Shown: piece after piece, positions 9,492 to 18,508 of the stretch | Layout: each line of letters begins with the position of its first letter | Numbering within the stretch: the first letter of the stretch is position 1 | Notes under the pieces: model-generated | Database searches by the model: none | The model's input: the letters and a program-made list of their open reading frames with translations, nothing else | Told to the model about the DNA's origin: nothing | Origin: an uncultured Bacteroidales bacterium | GTDB taxonomy: Bacteria; Bacteroidota; Bacteroidia; Bacteroidales; P3 | Assembly (NCBI GenBank): GCA_946613135.1 | Contig: CAMOFI010000010.1 | Location: 1 to 33,406 of the forward strand | Direction of reading: 5' to 3' | Length of the DNA stretch: 33,406 bases | Program-made: the position numbers and the translations under genes

Positions 9492-10976
9492 TTAGTCTAT
9501 TTTTACGTCGCGTCCACCTGCTTGTCCCTGTTGACGCATTTCGTTGAATACCTTGCGGACATAGGGGTGATCCATAATGATGACCGTCGAACGGTTGAGC
9601 TGGAACGGTGTATAGTCGAGAATGCCTCCAGGGTATTCGCGTTGCAGCTGGTCGGGATTTACGCCATAATGCTTGATGAGGTAGTCGTATACCACATCGG
9701 CACGATGGTGGCTGAGGAACTCGTTGCGTTTGACGGTACCCGTCTTAGAGTCGGCCGAGCCGATGAGGATAAACTTCATGTCGGGATAGGTGTGCATTAT
9801 CTGTGCCATCTTCTCGATCTTCATTATTTCACTTGGAAGAATATCCCATTTGTCGAGCTCGAAGAACACCTGCTCATATGGCAACATGATGCCGAGGGCG
9901 TTGGTGTCGAGATCGCCACCACGGCCATTGGCGTTGTTGAGCAAATTGTCAAGGCGGTTGATGTCGTCAAGAAGCTTGTTGATGGTGTCCATACTTTCGG
10001 GAGTTGGCACGTTGACGTATTCGTAGCCGACAAGTGTGGTGTCGGCAATGGTGACAAAGTTGGTGTCCAGCATCTTAACATACAGGAAGTGCGTGATTGT
10101 GTTGGCACTGCTTGCAAGGTCGGTTTGTTTTGTACGTTTGAAAGCGTCGCGGTCCTGACGGATATGGAACTTGTAGACAAGACCTACATGAGCATTGAAG
10201 ATAGGGTCGACACCGGGACCGGGAGACTCGATTCCCGACACCCATTCGCGGTCGAAGAGACGCTCCATGAAGGAGGCACGCAGGTCGGCATAGACACTCC
10301 AATTGCGATTGAAGTTGTACTTGCAGATGTAGCCGAGATGGGCTTCAGAACGATGGTTGTTGGTGTCGACTTCAGACATGGAATACTTTGTGTGCACACC
10401 TCCATATACGATGTGGTTCCAATCCTTCTCGGGGTTGTAGTTTTTCGAGCCTCTGAATATGGCGAGGTCAAGGAATAGGTCGGCACCGAAATAGAAGTAT
10501 TTCCACTTCTGGATATACAAGTCATCGTTATAGTTCCAATAATAGCCATCGAGTCCGGTTTCGCATTGGCCTGTGCCACTCGTTACGAGATGGGTGTTGT
10601 ATGTGTCCTTCGACAAGAAACCATGTGCATAGCCGATACCGACACCTGCCCGGAAACCCCACATGGGGAATATGCGTCGTCCGAACTGAAACTCAGCATT
10701 GCCCGTCAGGCGGTCTCCGAAAGCACCGAGACGGTCTTCGGTGCCATAATACAACTGTCCGCCTCCCTGCACCTGAAAGAACCAGTCGTCGAAGAAATGT
10801 GAACGGATCCAACCCACGCCGTGTACACCGTTGACAGCGGCAGTGTCGTCGGCATGCATTGCGCGTCCATACGCCACATATCTGTTGTCTTCGCGATTTC
10901 TGTCGTGTTGGGCATACAGATTTACCAGCATCCCTTCTAAGACAAATAAAGTAGCTATAGTTATTATTCTTTTCAT
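9492..10976 (-). CDS. Paralogous OmpA-like barrel protein
   Basis: 494 aa; same architecture, with MKFILIGSADSKTGTVKRNEFLSHHRADVVYDYLIKHYGVNPDQLQREYPGGILDYTPFQLNRSTVIIMDHP nearly collinear with the neighbouring gene. Confidence 0.85.
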   Translation of the reverse strand: MKRIITIATLFVLEGMLVNLYAQHDRNREDNRYVAYGRAMHADDTAAVNGVHGVGWIRSHFFDDWFFQVQGGGQLYYGTEDRLGAFGDRLTGNAEFQFGRRIFPMWGFRAGVGIGYAHGFLSKDTYNTHLVTSGTGQCETGLDGYYWNYNDDLYIQKWKYFYFGADLFLDLAIFRGSKNYNPEKDWNHIVYGGVHTKYSMSEVDTNNHRSEAHLGYICKYNFNRNWSVYADLRASFMERLFDREWVSGIESPGPGVDPIFNAHVGLVYKFHIRQDRDAFKRTKQTDLASSANTITHFLYVKMLDTNFVTIADTTLVGYEYVNVPTPESMDTINKLLDDINRLDNLLNNANGRGGDLDTNALGIMLPYEQVFFELDKWDILPSEIMKIEKMAQIMHTYPDMKFILIGSADSKTGTVKRNEFLSHHRADVVYDYLIKHYGVNPDQLQREYPGGILDYTPFQLNRSTVIIMDHPYVRKVFNEMRQQGQAGGRDVKID

Positions 10977-11028
10977 TGTGTAACCTATAAAGTATTTTAT
11001 AAAAATTGAGTTTTATGGAAGTTCTTTT

Positions 11029-13398
11029 TTAACTGTCGGATGTGTCGTCGCCATAGCCGTAGCCATATCCATAGCCGTAGCCATAACCATAACCGTAACC
11101 ATATCCGTAGCCATATCCGTAGCCGCCATATCCATAGCTGTGTTTGCGGATTTTGTAGTTGTTGAGGATGATGCTCATGTTTTTCAGTTTGCCGCTCTGG
11201 TAGAATTCCTCCAGTTCCATAAGAATGCGGCGGTCGGAGGTCTTCTCTTTGATGACGAAGAATGTTGCGTCGACAAGCCTGTTGACAATGGTGGCGTCGG
11301 CTACGATATCGATAGGGACACTGTCGATGATCACGATATCGTACTGCTTGCGTGCCCATGCGACCAAATCGTCAAAGCGATGGCTCATAAGCAGTTCGGC
11401 AGGGTTTGGAGGTATTGGACCATTGTGTATCACCTTGAGGTCAGGATAGATGCTGTCGCTGTCGATAAGCTCTTCGAAGCTTTCGTCCTGCTTAGAGAGA
11501 TAGGTTGTCAAGCCTTTCTTGTATTTCTCCTTTGTCCCATGCCACGACTCGCGTTTGCGAATGTCGCTATTGATAAGCAGCACCTTCTCGCCGGCATAGG
11601 CAAAGGAGAGAGCTATGTTGTAGGCCACAAGGCTCTTGCCATCGCCCGACATCGTTGAGGTCAGCATCATCACTTTGCCCCCTTCAATATCGCCGTTCAT
11701 GAACTGGATGTTGTTGCGCAGGATTCGGAATGTCTCATTAAACCGGTCTTTGCCACTCTTGGTAATGATGCGGCTCGCGTCGCCCTCCACCATTGGGATG
11801 ATTCCTGCCACGGGGATAGAGCAGTATGCCTCGACGTCCTTCTTGCTGCGGATACGCACATCGAGCCATTTGATAAGCATGATGATTCCGATGGGCAGAA
11901 GCAGGGCAATGATTATTGCCATCGAATAGGTGCGCGACGGAACCGGCGAAATCTTGCTGCCGGCAGCATAGTCGATGACTCTGGTGTCGGCATCGGTGAT
12001 ATTCATCTTCAAAGCATTCTCTTCGCGCTTGTTGAGCAAGAAAAGATATAGCTGCTCCTTGATAGACTGCTGTCGAGTGAAAGCCTGCATTTCCCTACGC
12101 TGAGTGGGCACCATATTGATGGCAGTGTTTGTCCTCATCTCCTGGTTGCGATACTCGCGTATGCGTATCTGTATCGATTGGATGCGGTTCTCGATGGTGC
12201 GGATGATGGTGCTGCGCAGCGTCTCCATCTGCTCTTCCTCTTCGCGCACCATGGGGCTGTGGGGACTCGAGTTGGCTATCAGGTCGGCATGTCTGCGCAC
12301 TCGTCTATTGTATTCTTCAATAAGCACATTGACACTGTTGTCTCCTATAGTAAGGTTCGGAAGAGTGGTGTAGGGCGCCGACTCGCGGACTTTGTTCTGC
12401 AAGTCGCGGGCTATGCGGGCCGACACTTCGTCGTCGACCAAAGCGGCCGAGTATTGGTTGCGGCTATTGATATTGCTACCCATTTCGGTATTCACGTCGC
12501 TGATGTTGTGAGACCGCATATAGTTTTCGAGGTCGCCCTCAACGTCAGACAGCTCCACGCTGATAACCTTCAGACGCTCTTCGATGAAACGGGCTGTGTT
12601 TTCAGCCACACGGTTTTTGTATTCGACAGTGCGACGATTGTAAGCCTCTATCCACAGGTTGATAATGTCAATGCCCCTCTTGAGGTTCACTTCGTTCATC
12701 GACAGGCTGATATTGCCGGCAATTTCGTCGACTATCGTGGCGTTCATTTTTGCAAGATATGAAGCTGTGGCTTCAGCCAATGGACGGTAGTGGATTTCGA
12801 GTTTTTCGTGCTCGATGTTGGCATATCCTGCTCGTTTGTTGACTATTATTACACCTTTGGGAGTGATGAGTGTATCTCCGTATTCTGCATGCCACGACAT
12901 CTCGCTTTTGCCTTTCTCGCTCTCGATGGTGGTCAATGTGAAATCTTTGTTTCTGCAATCGATTTCGAAATTGCAGGCAGGGTAGGTGTTGTCGGCAAAA
13001 CTGACTTCTATTGGCGACTGGTCGTACAGGTCTTCGTCGAGAAACAGGTGCGGCTTGATGTAAGACACCGTCAGATTCAATTTTTCGACGACATCCTGTA
13101 CCACCTGGTGCGAACGGAAGAAATGAATCTCTTTCTCGGCAGAGCTCGGCGTGCGGAATGCCTTCATGACGTCCTGGTTTATCTGCGTGGTTGGCGAGTT
13201 GATCTGCATAGTCGCCGCCACATAGTATATGTCGGGACTTGTCTTCAAGAGGAACCACGCAATGGTCATACACACGATCAGCGATAGCACAATCCAATAC
13301 CAAGCAGACATGAACAACTCGATGATGTTGTGTATGATAAAGCGGTTGGTGTTTTTCCTTACTGCAGCGGCGTTATTGCTTTTTGCTTCGTCTATCAT
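11029..13398 (-). CDS. Wzc-like polysaccharide co-polymerase / BY-kinase with Tyr-Gly-rich C-terminal tail
   Basis: 789 aa; N-terminal Wzz domain with TM, second TM SMAIIIALLLPIGIIMLIKWLDVRIRSKKDVE, Walker A MMLTSTMSGDGKSLVAYN, A' VLLINSDIRKRES, B YDIVIIDSVPI, tail SYGYGG(YG)12DDTSDS. Confidence 0.92.
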   Translation of the reverse strand: MIDEAKSNNAAAVRKNTNRFIIHNIIELFMSAWYWIVLSLIVCMTIAWFLLKTSPDIYYVAATMQINSPTTQINQDVMKAFRTPSSAEKEIHFFRSHQVVQDVVEKLNLTVSYIKPHLFLDEDLYDQSPIEVSFADNTYPACNFEIDCRNKDFTLTTIESEKGKSEMSWHAEYGDTLITPKGVIIVNKRAGYANIEHEKLEIHYRPLAEATASYLAKMNATIVDEIAGNISLSMNEVNLKRGIDIINLWIEAYNRRTVEYKNRVAENTARFIEERLKVISVELSDVEGDLENYMRSHNISDVNTEMGSNINSRNQYSAALVDDEVSARIARDLQNKVRESAPYTTLPNLTIGDNSVNVLIEEYNRRVRRHADLIANSSPHSPMVREEEEQMETLRSTIIRTIENRIQSIQIRIREYRNQEMRTNTAINMVPTQRREMQAFTRQQSIKEQLYLFLLNKREENALKMNITDADTRVIDYAAGSKISPVPSRTYSMAIIIALLLPIGIIMLIKWLDVRIRSKKDVEAYCSIPVAGIIPMVEGDASRIITKSGKDRFNETFRILRNNIQFMNGDIEGGKVMMLTSTMSGDGKSLVAYNIALSFAYAGEKVLLINSDIRKRESWHGTKEKYKKGLTTYLSKQDESFEELIDSDSIYPDLKVIHNGPIPPNPAELLMSHRFDDLVAWARKQYDIVIIDSVPIDIVADATIVNRLVDATFFVIKEKTSDRRILMELEEFYQSGKLKNMSIILNNYKIRKHSYGYGGYGYGYGYGYGYGYGYGYGYGYGYGDDTSDS
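11050..11136 (-). repeat. Tandem hexanucleotide-type repeat encoding the (Tyr-Gly) tail
   Basis: Read directly: alternating TAT/TAC and GGN codons; 12 uninterrupted YG units after a GG, plus 2 before it. Confidence 0.95.
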
Positions 13399-13476
13399 AT
13401 TAATTTTTTTCTATTTACTTTAATCCTTCTCTTCATTTTGTCGAAGGATCAATCCATTAAGCTTTTGTCAGAGACG

Positions 13477-14277
13477 TTATTGCTGTGTTTTTTTAGCGAA
13501 CAGTGTGATGACAAGAGTCACAACGCTGACTGCCGACGTGACAATCGACAACCTGCTCAGCCAGAAATCGACAATACGGTTACTGCCACGAATGGTCGTT
13601 GTTGAAGGCCATACATAAATCACATCGTTCTGTTGGAGGTAGTAATACGGAGAGTAAAGGATATCCTTGGTGAGCAGACTGATGAACTCGGATTTCATGA
13701 TGCCGTTCACTTCGCGCATGATAAGTATTTTGTCTCTGCGGATTCCAATACCATTATAGCCCGAATTGTTTCCTTGCGCTATGTTGGCCTTGGCAATGAG
13801 GTCGAAAATGGTGGCACGTCCGTCTTCAAACTCATATATTCCAGTAGCGCTTTCGCCGATTACGGTGACCTTGAAGTTCGTGATTTTGACATTAACCGTT
13901 ACACCTCGTGCAAGTCCGGCATCGTCTATGCGTTTTGATATCAGTTGTTCAACTTCGCTGCAGGTCAGCCCTTCAACAAAGACAGTGTCAATCAATGGAT
14001 AATTGATGTAGCCGTCGCTATTGACGGTGAAAACAGTCAGCGATTCGCCTTCTTCGAGCGTGTTGATTTTGTTGTTGAACATCTCGGCCAGCTGAGGCAA
14101 CTTGTGTGTTACTACAATACGCAGGTCGTCGCCGCGTTTCACATGCAGCTCATGTGCTGGTTGCATCCTCATCTGTTCGGAGACGTCGATGTCGTTAAGA
14201 AGCACATATTCTTCGACAGTTCCGCACGACGAAGCCAGTAGGGCAACCGATACAAGCAATAAAAATTTTTTATACAT
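13477..14277 (-). CDS. Wza-like polysaccharide export lipoprotein (Poly_export/SLBB)
   Basis: 266 aa; lipoprotein signal MYKKFLLLVSVALLASSC; HVKRGDDLRIVVTHKLPQLAEMFN, VNSDGYINYPLIDTVFVEGLTCSEVEQLISKRI, C-terminal hydrophobic helix. Confidence 0.88.
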   Translation of the reverse strand: MYKKFLLLVSVALLASSCGTVEEYVLLNDIDVSEQMRMQPAHELHVKRGDDLRIVVTHKLPQLAEMFNNKINTLEEGESLTVFTVNSDGYINYPLIDTVFVEGLTCSEVEQLISKRIDDAGLARGVTVNVKITNFKVTVIGESATGIYEFEDGRATIFDLIAKANIAQGNNSGYNGIGIRRDKILIMREVNGIMKSEFISLLTKDILYSPYYYLQQNDVIYVWPSTTTIRGSNRIVDFWLSRLSIVTSAVSVVTLVITLFAKKTQQ

Positions 14278-14319
14278 GAATTAAATTGATTATGAGGTTG
14301 AAAACTATAGTTTTGGTTT

Positions 14320-15045
14320 TTATATTTCAGAGTGATGTTGTGATACCCATTTGAGGAAGCGTGGTGTGGAGACAAAATTGCGTTTCCACATACGTTTAGG
14401 CTCTTTGAGTAGCCTGACAAGCCATTCGATTTTGAGTTTCACAGCCCAATCGGGTGCTCTCTTTACGGTGCCGGCATAGAAGTCGAACACGGCTCCGATG
14501 TTGGCAATAATGCCGACAGCCATTAATTTGTCGCGATGTTTTTCAGTCCATTTCTCTTGTTTAGGGGCCGTCATGCCGACAAAGAGCACGTCGGGAGCAA
14601 AAGCGTTGATGTCGTCAACAATATGCTTGCTCTCTTCTTCGCTGATTGTAATGTCGTATGAGGGGGAGAAACACCGGAACGACACATGAGGGTATTCGTT
14701 GGACAGACGTTTCCGTATCAATTCGAGCACTATTTCGCTGCTTCCCATATAATACACCTTGCCATCGACTGAATCGACTTGCTTCAAGAGATGCTTGTGT
14801 ATATCGTCGCCTGCAATCTTTTTTATCTCTTTGTTACCCCATTTCTTCAGACTCATGCATATCCCTTCTCCGTCGGGAAGAAGGTAGTCGCTATGGTGTA
14901 GGGCTTGAGCAAAATCGTTGTCGTCCAATGCTGTAACGAACGAGTGAGGGTTGAGGCAGTTGACAACAATCGGAAGATTGTCTTTCTGTCCAATCCGAAT
15001 GTCGTCGATGTTGTCTACCAAAGTATATGTAAAAAACTTTTGCAC
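14320..15045 (-). CDS. WecG/TagA/CpsF-family glycosyltransferase (apparent GTG start)
   Basis: 241 aa; NCLNPHSFVTALDDNDFAQALHHSDYLLPDGEGICMSLK and DVLFVGMTAPKQEKWTEKH...IGAVFDFYAGTVKRAPDW. Confidence 0.9.
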   Translation of the reverse strand: MQKFFTYTLVDNIDDIRIGQKDNLPIVVNCLNPHSFVTALDDNDFAQALHHSDYLLPDGEGICMSLKKWGNKEIKKIAGDDIHKHLLKQVDSVDGKVYYMGSSEIVLELIRKRLSNEYPHVSFRCFSPSYDITISEEESKHIVDDINAFAPDVLFVGMTAPKQEKWTEKHRDKLMAVGIIANIGAVFDFYAGTVKRAPDWAVKLKIEWLVRLLKEPKRMWKRNFVSTPRFLKWVSQHHSEI

Positions 15046-15330
15046 AACAAATTATGTTGATATATTTGTCATTTGTGGCCTTGTTTGAGCATGCCTTTCT
15101 GCGATATTTGTGTACGCCTACGGCACGGTCGCTCACATCAAGAAGCAAACCTCACCACCGGTATGCAACCGCGGATCTTTTTTTTGTGTGTCATTGCAGG
15201 TCATAATGTGTCACAATGCACTATTGACAGGCATTTTTGTTCTTTTTTGAATTGTATAAATATACATAAACATATATAAAATACAGACAATGTAATTGTT
15301 AACAAAAAGCCTCTTATTGTCACAGACATA

Positions 15331-15361
15331 CAAAAATACATTTTTTTTAATTTATAACAAA
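15331..15361 (-). promoter_or_regulatory. Candidate Bacteroidota promoter for the polysaccharide operon
   Basis: Minus strand: TTTG (15361-15358), 19 nt spacer, TATTTTTG (15338-15331), matching TTTG/TAnnTTTG. Confidence 0.5.
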
Positions 15362-15370
15362 ATTTAATGT

Positions 15371-15378
15371 ACCTTTGC
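15371..15378 (+). promoter_or_regulatory. Candidate -7 element upstream of the cvpA-like gene
   Basis: TACCTTTG matches TAnnTTTG, 53 nt before the ATG; the -33 element is weak. Confidence 0.5.
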
Positions 15379-15430
15379 ATTTGAAAAAACTCCAAGCAAC
15401 AATAGAAAACAATAGAAAAACAATAATTCG

Positions 15431-15946
15431 ATGAACTTTTTAGATCTTCTGATTGCTATACCCCTTGGTTATCTTATTTTCAAAGGCTACAGACGTGGTT
15501 TGATTTTCGAGCTCGCTTCGTTTGCCGGAATTATCGTGGGCAGTGTAGTTGCTGTGCGTTTTGCGGATTTTTTGATGCAATTGATTGGTCTTGAAGGTAA
15601 AAACGCATATCTTATAGCCTTTTTCATTCTTTTTGTCATTGTCATCATCCTGGCTTTGCTTTTGGCCAGGATTGTAGAGAAATTTGTCAAGCTCATGCAT
15701 GTGGGCTTCATAAACAATCTGGCAGGTGCTCTGCTTGGAATGCTCAAAGGTGTTTGCATTATTGGTGTGCTGCTCTATTATGTGGCTATTATCGATCTGA
15801 ATGAGAAAGTCCTAACTCGCGATGTCAAGGAGTCGTCACTGCTTTACCACCCTGTTGAACGTTCGGGCAAACATCTTGTCGGCAAGATTGGCTACTACCT
15901 CGACGAACGCAAGGAAATACACGAACGTCGTGAGTCGTCACGATAA
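15431..15946 (+). CDS. CvpA-family membrane protein
   Basis: 171 aa; FLDLLIAIPLGYLIFKGYRRGLIFELASFAGIIVGSVVAVRFADFL is a typical CvpA N-terminus. Confidence 0.85.
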   Translation: MNFLDLLIAIPLGYLIFKGYRRGLIFELASFAGIIVGSVVAVRFADFLMQLIGLEGKNAYLIAFFILFVIVIILALLLARIVEKFVKLMHVGFINNLAGALLGMLKGVCIIGVLLYYVAIIDLNEKVLTRDVKESSLLYHPVERSGKHLVGKIGYYLDERKEIHERRESSR

Positions 15947-15979
15947 AAATAGGCTATTGGCCTTTAAATCCCGTCGCCC

Positions 15980-16936
15980 ATGCTGATTCTGGCACCCATG
16001 CAAGGACTTACGGAACTATTGTTCCGCAAGGCTTATAACAGAGCTTTCCCGAATGCTTTCGATTATGCTGTGAGTCCTTTCCTTTCGTTGACTCACGGCA
16101 ACCTGAAAGATGCCGAAAAAAAAATCGACGATGTGCTGCCATGGCTCAACGAAGGCAGCATACCCGTTGTCCCTCAACTGCTGGGTAGAGAGAAAGAGGA
16201 GTTTGTTGACCTTGCCAACAGGCTTTTCGACCTCGGCTATGCAGAGGTCAACTGGAATATGGGGTGTCCGATGAGACGAGTGGCTGGTAAACACAGAGGG
16301 TCGGGAATACTACCATATCCCGATGAGGTTCAGTCGATCTTAGATTATGTGATGCCTCGAATCAAGACCAAGCTGTCGGTCAAGGTAAGACTCGGCTATC
16401 GGTCTCCTCATGAAATTGACGCTATTGTTCCGATACTAAACAGTTATCCTTTGGCTAACGTTACCATTCATCCGCGTATCGGTAAACAGATGTATTCCGG
16501 AAGACCAGACATGGAGCGCTTTGCTCAAATTCTGCCTGCAATCAGACATAGGGTCGTCTATAATGGCGACATTTGTTCTTCTTATGACTATGGGAAAATA
16601 AGGTCTCGGTTTCCCATGGTCCATGACATCATGATAGGTCGTGGAGTATTATACAATCCACTGCTGCCGATTGAGATACGAAAGCGTTTTCCTGACGATT
16701 TTCCAAGTGATTCATGCTGTGGAACCGATACCGGCACATCGTCGCACTTCATTGTCTCGCTAATGGAAGACATAATGTCGCTTGACGTAAGTCAGGAAGC
16801 CAAGATACGAAAGATGAAGGAATACTGGTGTCTGTTTATGAAAGGGATGCCAGGAAGTGAAGACTATAAGCGCAGAGTGCTTCACTCGGCGGATTTGGCA
16901 GAAGTTTTCAATCTGATTCTTGAGATCACGAAATAA
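15980..16936 (+). CDS. tRNA-dihydrouridine synthase
   Basis: 318 aa; LAPMQGLTELLFRKAY, VNWNMGCPMRRVAGKHRGSGIL, KLSVKVRLGY, VTIHPR, IMIGRGVL. Confidence 0.93.
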   Translation: MLILAPMQGLTELLFRKAYNRAFPNAFDYAVSPFLSLTHGNLKDAEKKIDDVLPWLNEGSIPVVPQLLGREKEEFVDLANRLFDLGYAEVNWNMGCPMRRVAGKHRGSGILPYPDEVQSILDYVMPRIKTKLSVKVRLGYRSPHEIDAIVPILNSYPLANVTIHPRIGKQMYSGRPDMERFAQILPAIRHRVVYNGDICSSYDYGKIRSRFPMVHDIMIGRGVLYNPLLPIEIRKRFPDDFPSDSCCGTDTGTSSHFIVSLMEDIMSLDVSQEAKIRKMKEYWCLFMKGMPGSEDYKRRVLHSADLAEVFNLILEITK

Positions 16937-17454
16937 ACAGCTGCTCCGATGCCTAATCCGAGCAGAGCACCGCAGACAACATCGCCTGGATAGTGCTTGC
17001 CGAGGTATGGCCGGCTGTAAGCCACCAATACGGCCCATAGGAACATTATCCAACTGATTGATTTGTTTTTCTTACCGTAAGACAAGGATAGAAACATCGC
17101 CACAGCAAAAGCATTGGCGGAATGCGACGAGACAAACCCGTACAGACCACCTTTGCCGGTATGGAACATCCTTACTCCGTCAAGCTGATAGCACGGCCGC
17201 AGACGCTGTATACCGTCTTTTATAGCGTTATTGCTTATCTGGTCGGCAAGCAAAAAACACAATGCTATTCCAAGAATTATCCATAGCCAGTTTTTCCGGT
17301 CGTTACGTAATGTGACAAAGATAAAAAACAACAAGATGACAATCAGCCAACTCCACGACTGGCTGATTGTCCACATACTCCAGTCCAAAAAAGTGCAGTG
17401 GTGATTGTTGATCCAGCGGAAAAGCAGCTCATCCAATGCTTCAATTCTATTCAT
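16882..17454 (-). CDS. PAP2-family phosphatase
   Basis: 190 aa; [51 protein letters not shown] match the three PAP2 motifs. Confidence 0.92.
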   Translation of the reverse strand: MNRIEALDELLFRWINNHHCTFLDWSMWTISQSWSWLIVILLFFIFVTLRNDRKNWLWIILGIALCFLLADQISNNAIKDGIQRLRPCYQLDGVRMFHTGKGGLYGFVSSHSANAFAVAMFLSLSYGKKNKSISWIMFLWAVLVAYSRPYLGKHYPGDVVCGALLGLGIGAAVYFVISRIRLKTSAKSAE

Positions 17455-18436
17455 GTAGCTTTTGGAATATCAGGTCGTTGAGTTGTTGAATATTATATCC
17501 GGAAACAGCACTTATCATAATTGTCGGCAAGGTTTTGGGAAGAGTGCGTTTCATTTGCCGGATCATGTCGTCGTCCAACATGTCACATTTGGTTACGGCA
17601 AGAATACGCTGCTTGTCAAGCAGTTCAGGATTGTATTTCTCCAGTTCTTTAAGCAGGATTTTGTATTCTTTTTTGATGTCCATGCTTTCGCACGAAACCA
17701 TAAAGAGCAGTATGGAATTGCGTTCTATATGTCTGAGAAACCTGAGACCCAAGCCTTTCCCTTGCGATGCCCCTTCGATGATTCCTGGTATATCGGCAAT
17801 GCAGAAAGACTGGTCGTCATGATACTTCACGATGCCCAGATTCGGTGTTAGCGTTGTGAATGGATAGTCGGCAATTTCGGGTTTTGCGGCCGACACGACA
17901 GACAGGAATGTTGATTTGCCTGCGTTCGGGAAACCGACCAGTCCAACATCCGCCAGGACTTTGAGTTCTATAATAACCCAACGTTCTTCGCAAGGCTCGC
18001 CAGGTTGTGCATAGCGTGGAGTCTGGTTTGTCGGGGATTTGAAATGGTCGTTGCCGAGTCCTCCGCGACCGCCGCGGGCAATGATGGCAGTCTGCCCGTC
18101 CTCGGTTATTTCGCATAGCTGTTCACCGGTTTCTGCATCACGACATACACATCCAAGAGGAACGTCGAGAATCTGGTCGGCACCTTCATGACCGGTGCAG
18201 AGGTTCTGTCCTCCGTTTTGGCCGTTTTCGGCAAAGACATGTTTTGTATATTTAAGATGCAGGAGTGTCCATCGGTTGGAGTTGCCACGCAAGATCACGT
18301 GTCCACCGCGACCTCCGTCGCCGCCGTCGGGGCCGGCCTTGGCATTGTATTTGACACGCAACAAGTGGGCTGAACCTGCTCCTCCTTTGCCTGAACGAAC
18401 AAGTATTTTAACGTAATCGACAAAATTCGATGTCAT
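17447..18436 (-). CDS. obgE: Obg-family GTPase
   Basis: Start moved to [30 protein letters not shown]; Obg fold [15 protein letters not shown]1 [20 protein letters not shown]. Confidence 0.95.
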   Translation of the reverse strand: MTSNFVDYVKILVRSGKGGAGSAHLLRVKYNAKAGPDGGDGGRGGHVILRGNSNRWTLLHLKYTKHVFAENGQNGGQNLCTGHEGADQILDVPLGCVCRDAETGEQLCEITEDGQTAIIARGGRGGLGNDHFKSPTNQTPRYAQPGEPCEERWVIIELKVLADVGLVGFPNAGKSTFLSVVSAAKPEIADYPFTTLTPNLGIVKYHDDQSFCIADIPGIIEGASQGKGLGLRFLRHIERNSILLFMVSCESMDIKKEYKILLKELEKYNPELLDKQRILAVTKCDMLDDDMIRQMKRTLPKTLPTIMISAVSGYNIQQLNDLIFQKLHE

Positions 18437-18508
18437 AATGGAGTTACATTTCGTATTAGCAGTGGCACAAACGGTCAAATTCGTGCCACCGGAATGATTG
18501 CAAATAGG

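Noticed and set aside
9423-10478. 351-aa plus-strand ORF antisense to the OmpA-like genes
   Set aside because: Shadow ORF of a well-supported minus-strand coding region; no recognisable domain and composition mirrors the opposite strand.
10997-11359. Minus-strand ORF with a Leu/Trp/Arg-rich repeat (LWIWLRLW...)
   Set aside because: Alternate-frame reading of the Tyr-Gly repeat; no independent evidence of translation.
12178-12762. 194-aa plus-strand ORF inside the BY-kinase gene
   Set aside because: Antisense to the coiled-coil region of a convincing Wzc homologue.
15153-15185. GC-rich imperfect hairpin (CCACCGGT/ACCGCGG) followed by a T-run on the plus strand, as a terminator
   Set aside because: The stem has a mismatch and a bulge and no credible plus-strand gene lies upstream.
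15073-15279. Small ORFs in the polysaccharide leader (15073..15279 plus, 14891..15148 minus)
   Set aside because: No domain, no convincing initiation context; the minus ORF overlaps the WecG-like gene out of frame.
15046-15430. Invertible promoter (phase-variation) as in Bacteroides fragilis capsule loci
   Set aside because: No matching pair of long inverted repeats flanking the promoter could be found by eye, and no recombinase gene is in the window.
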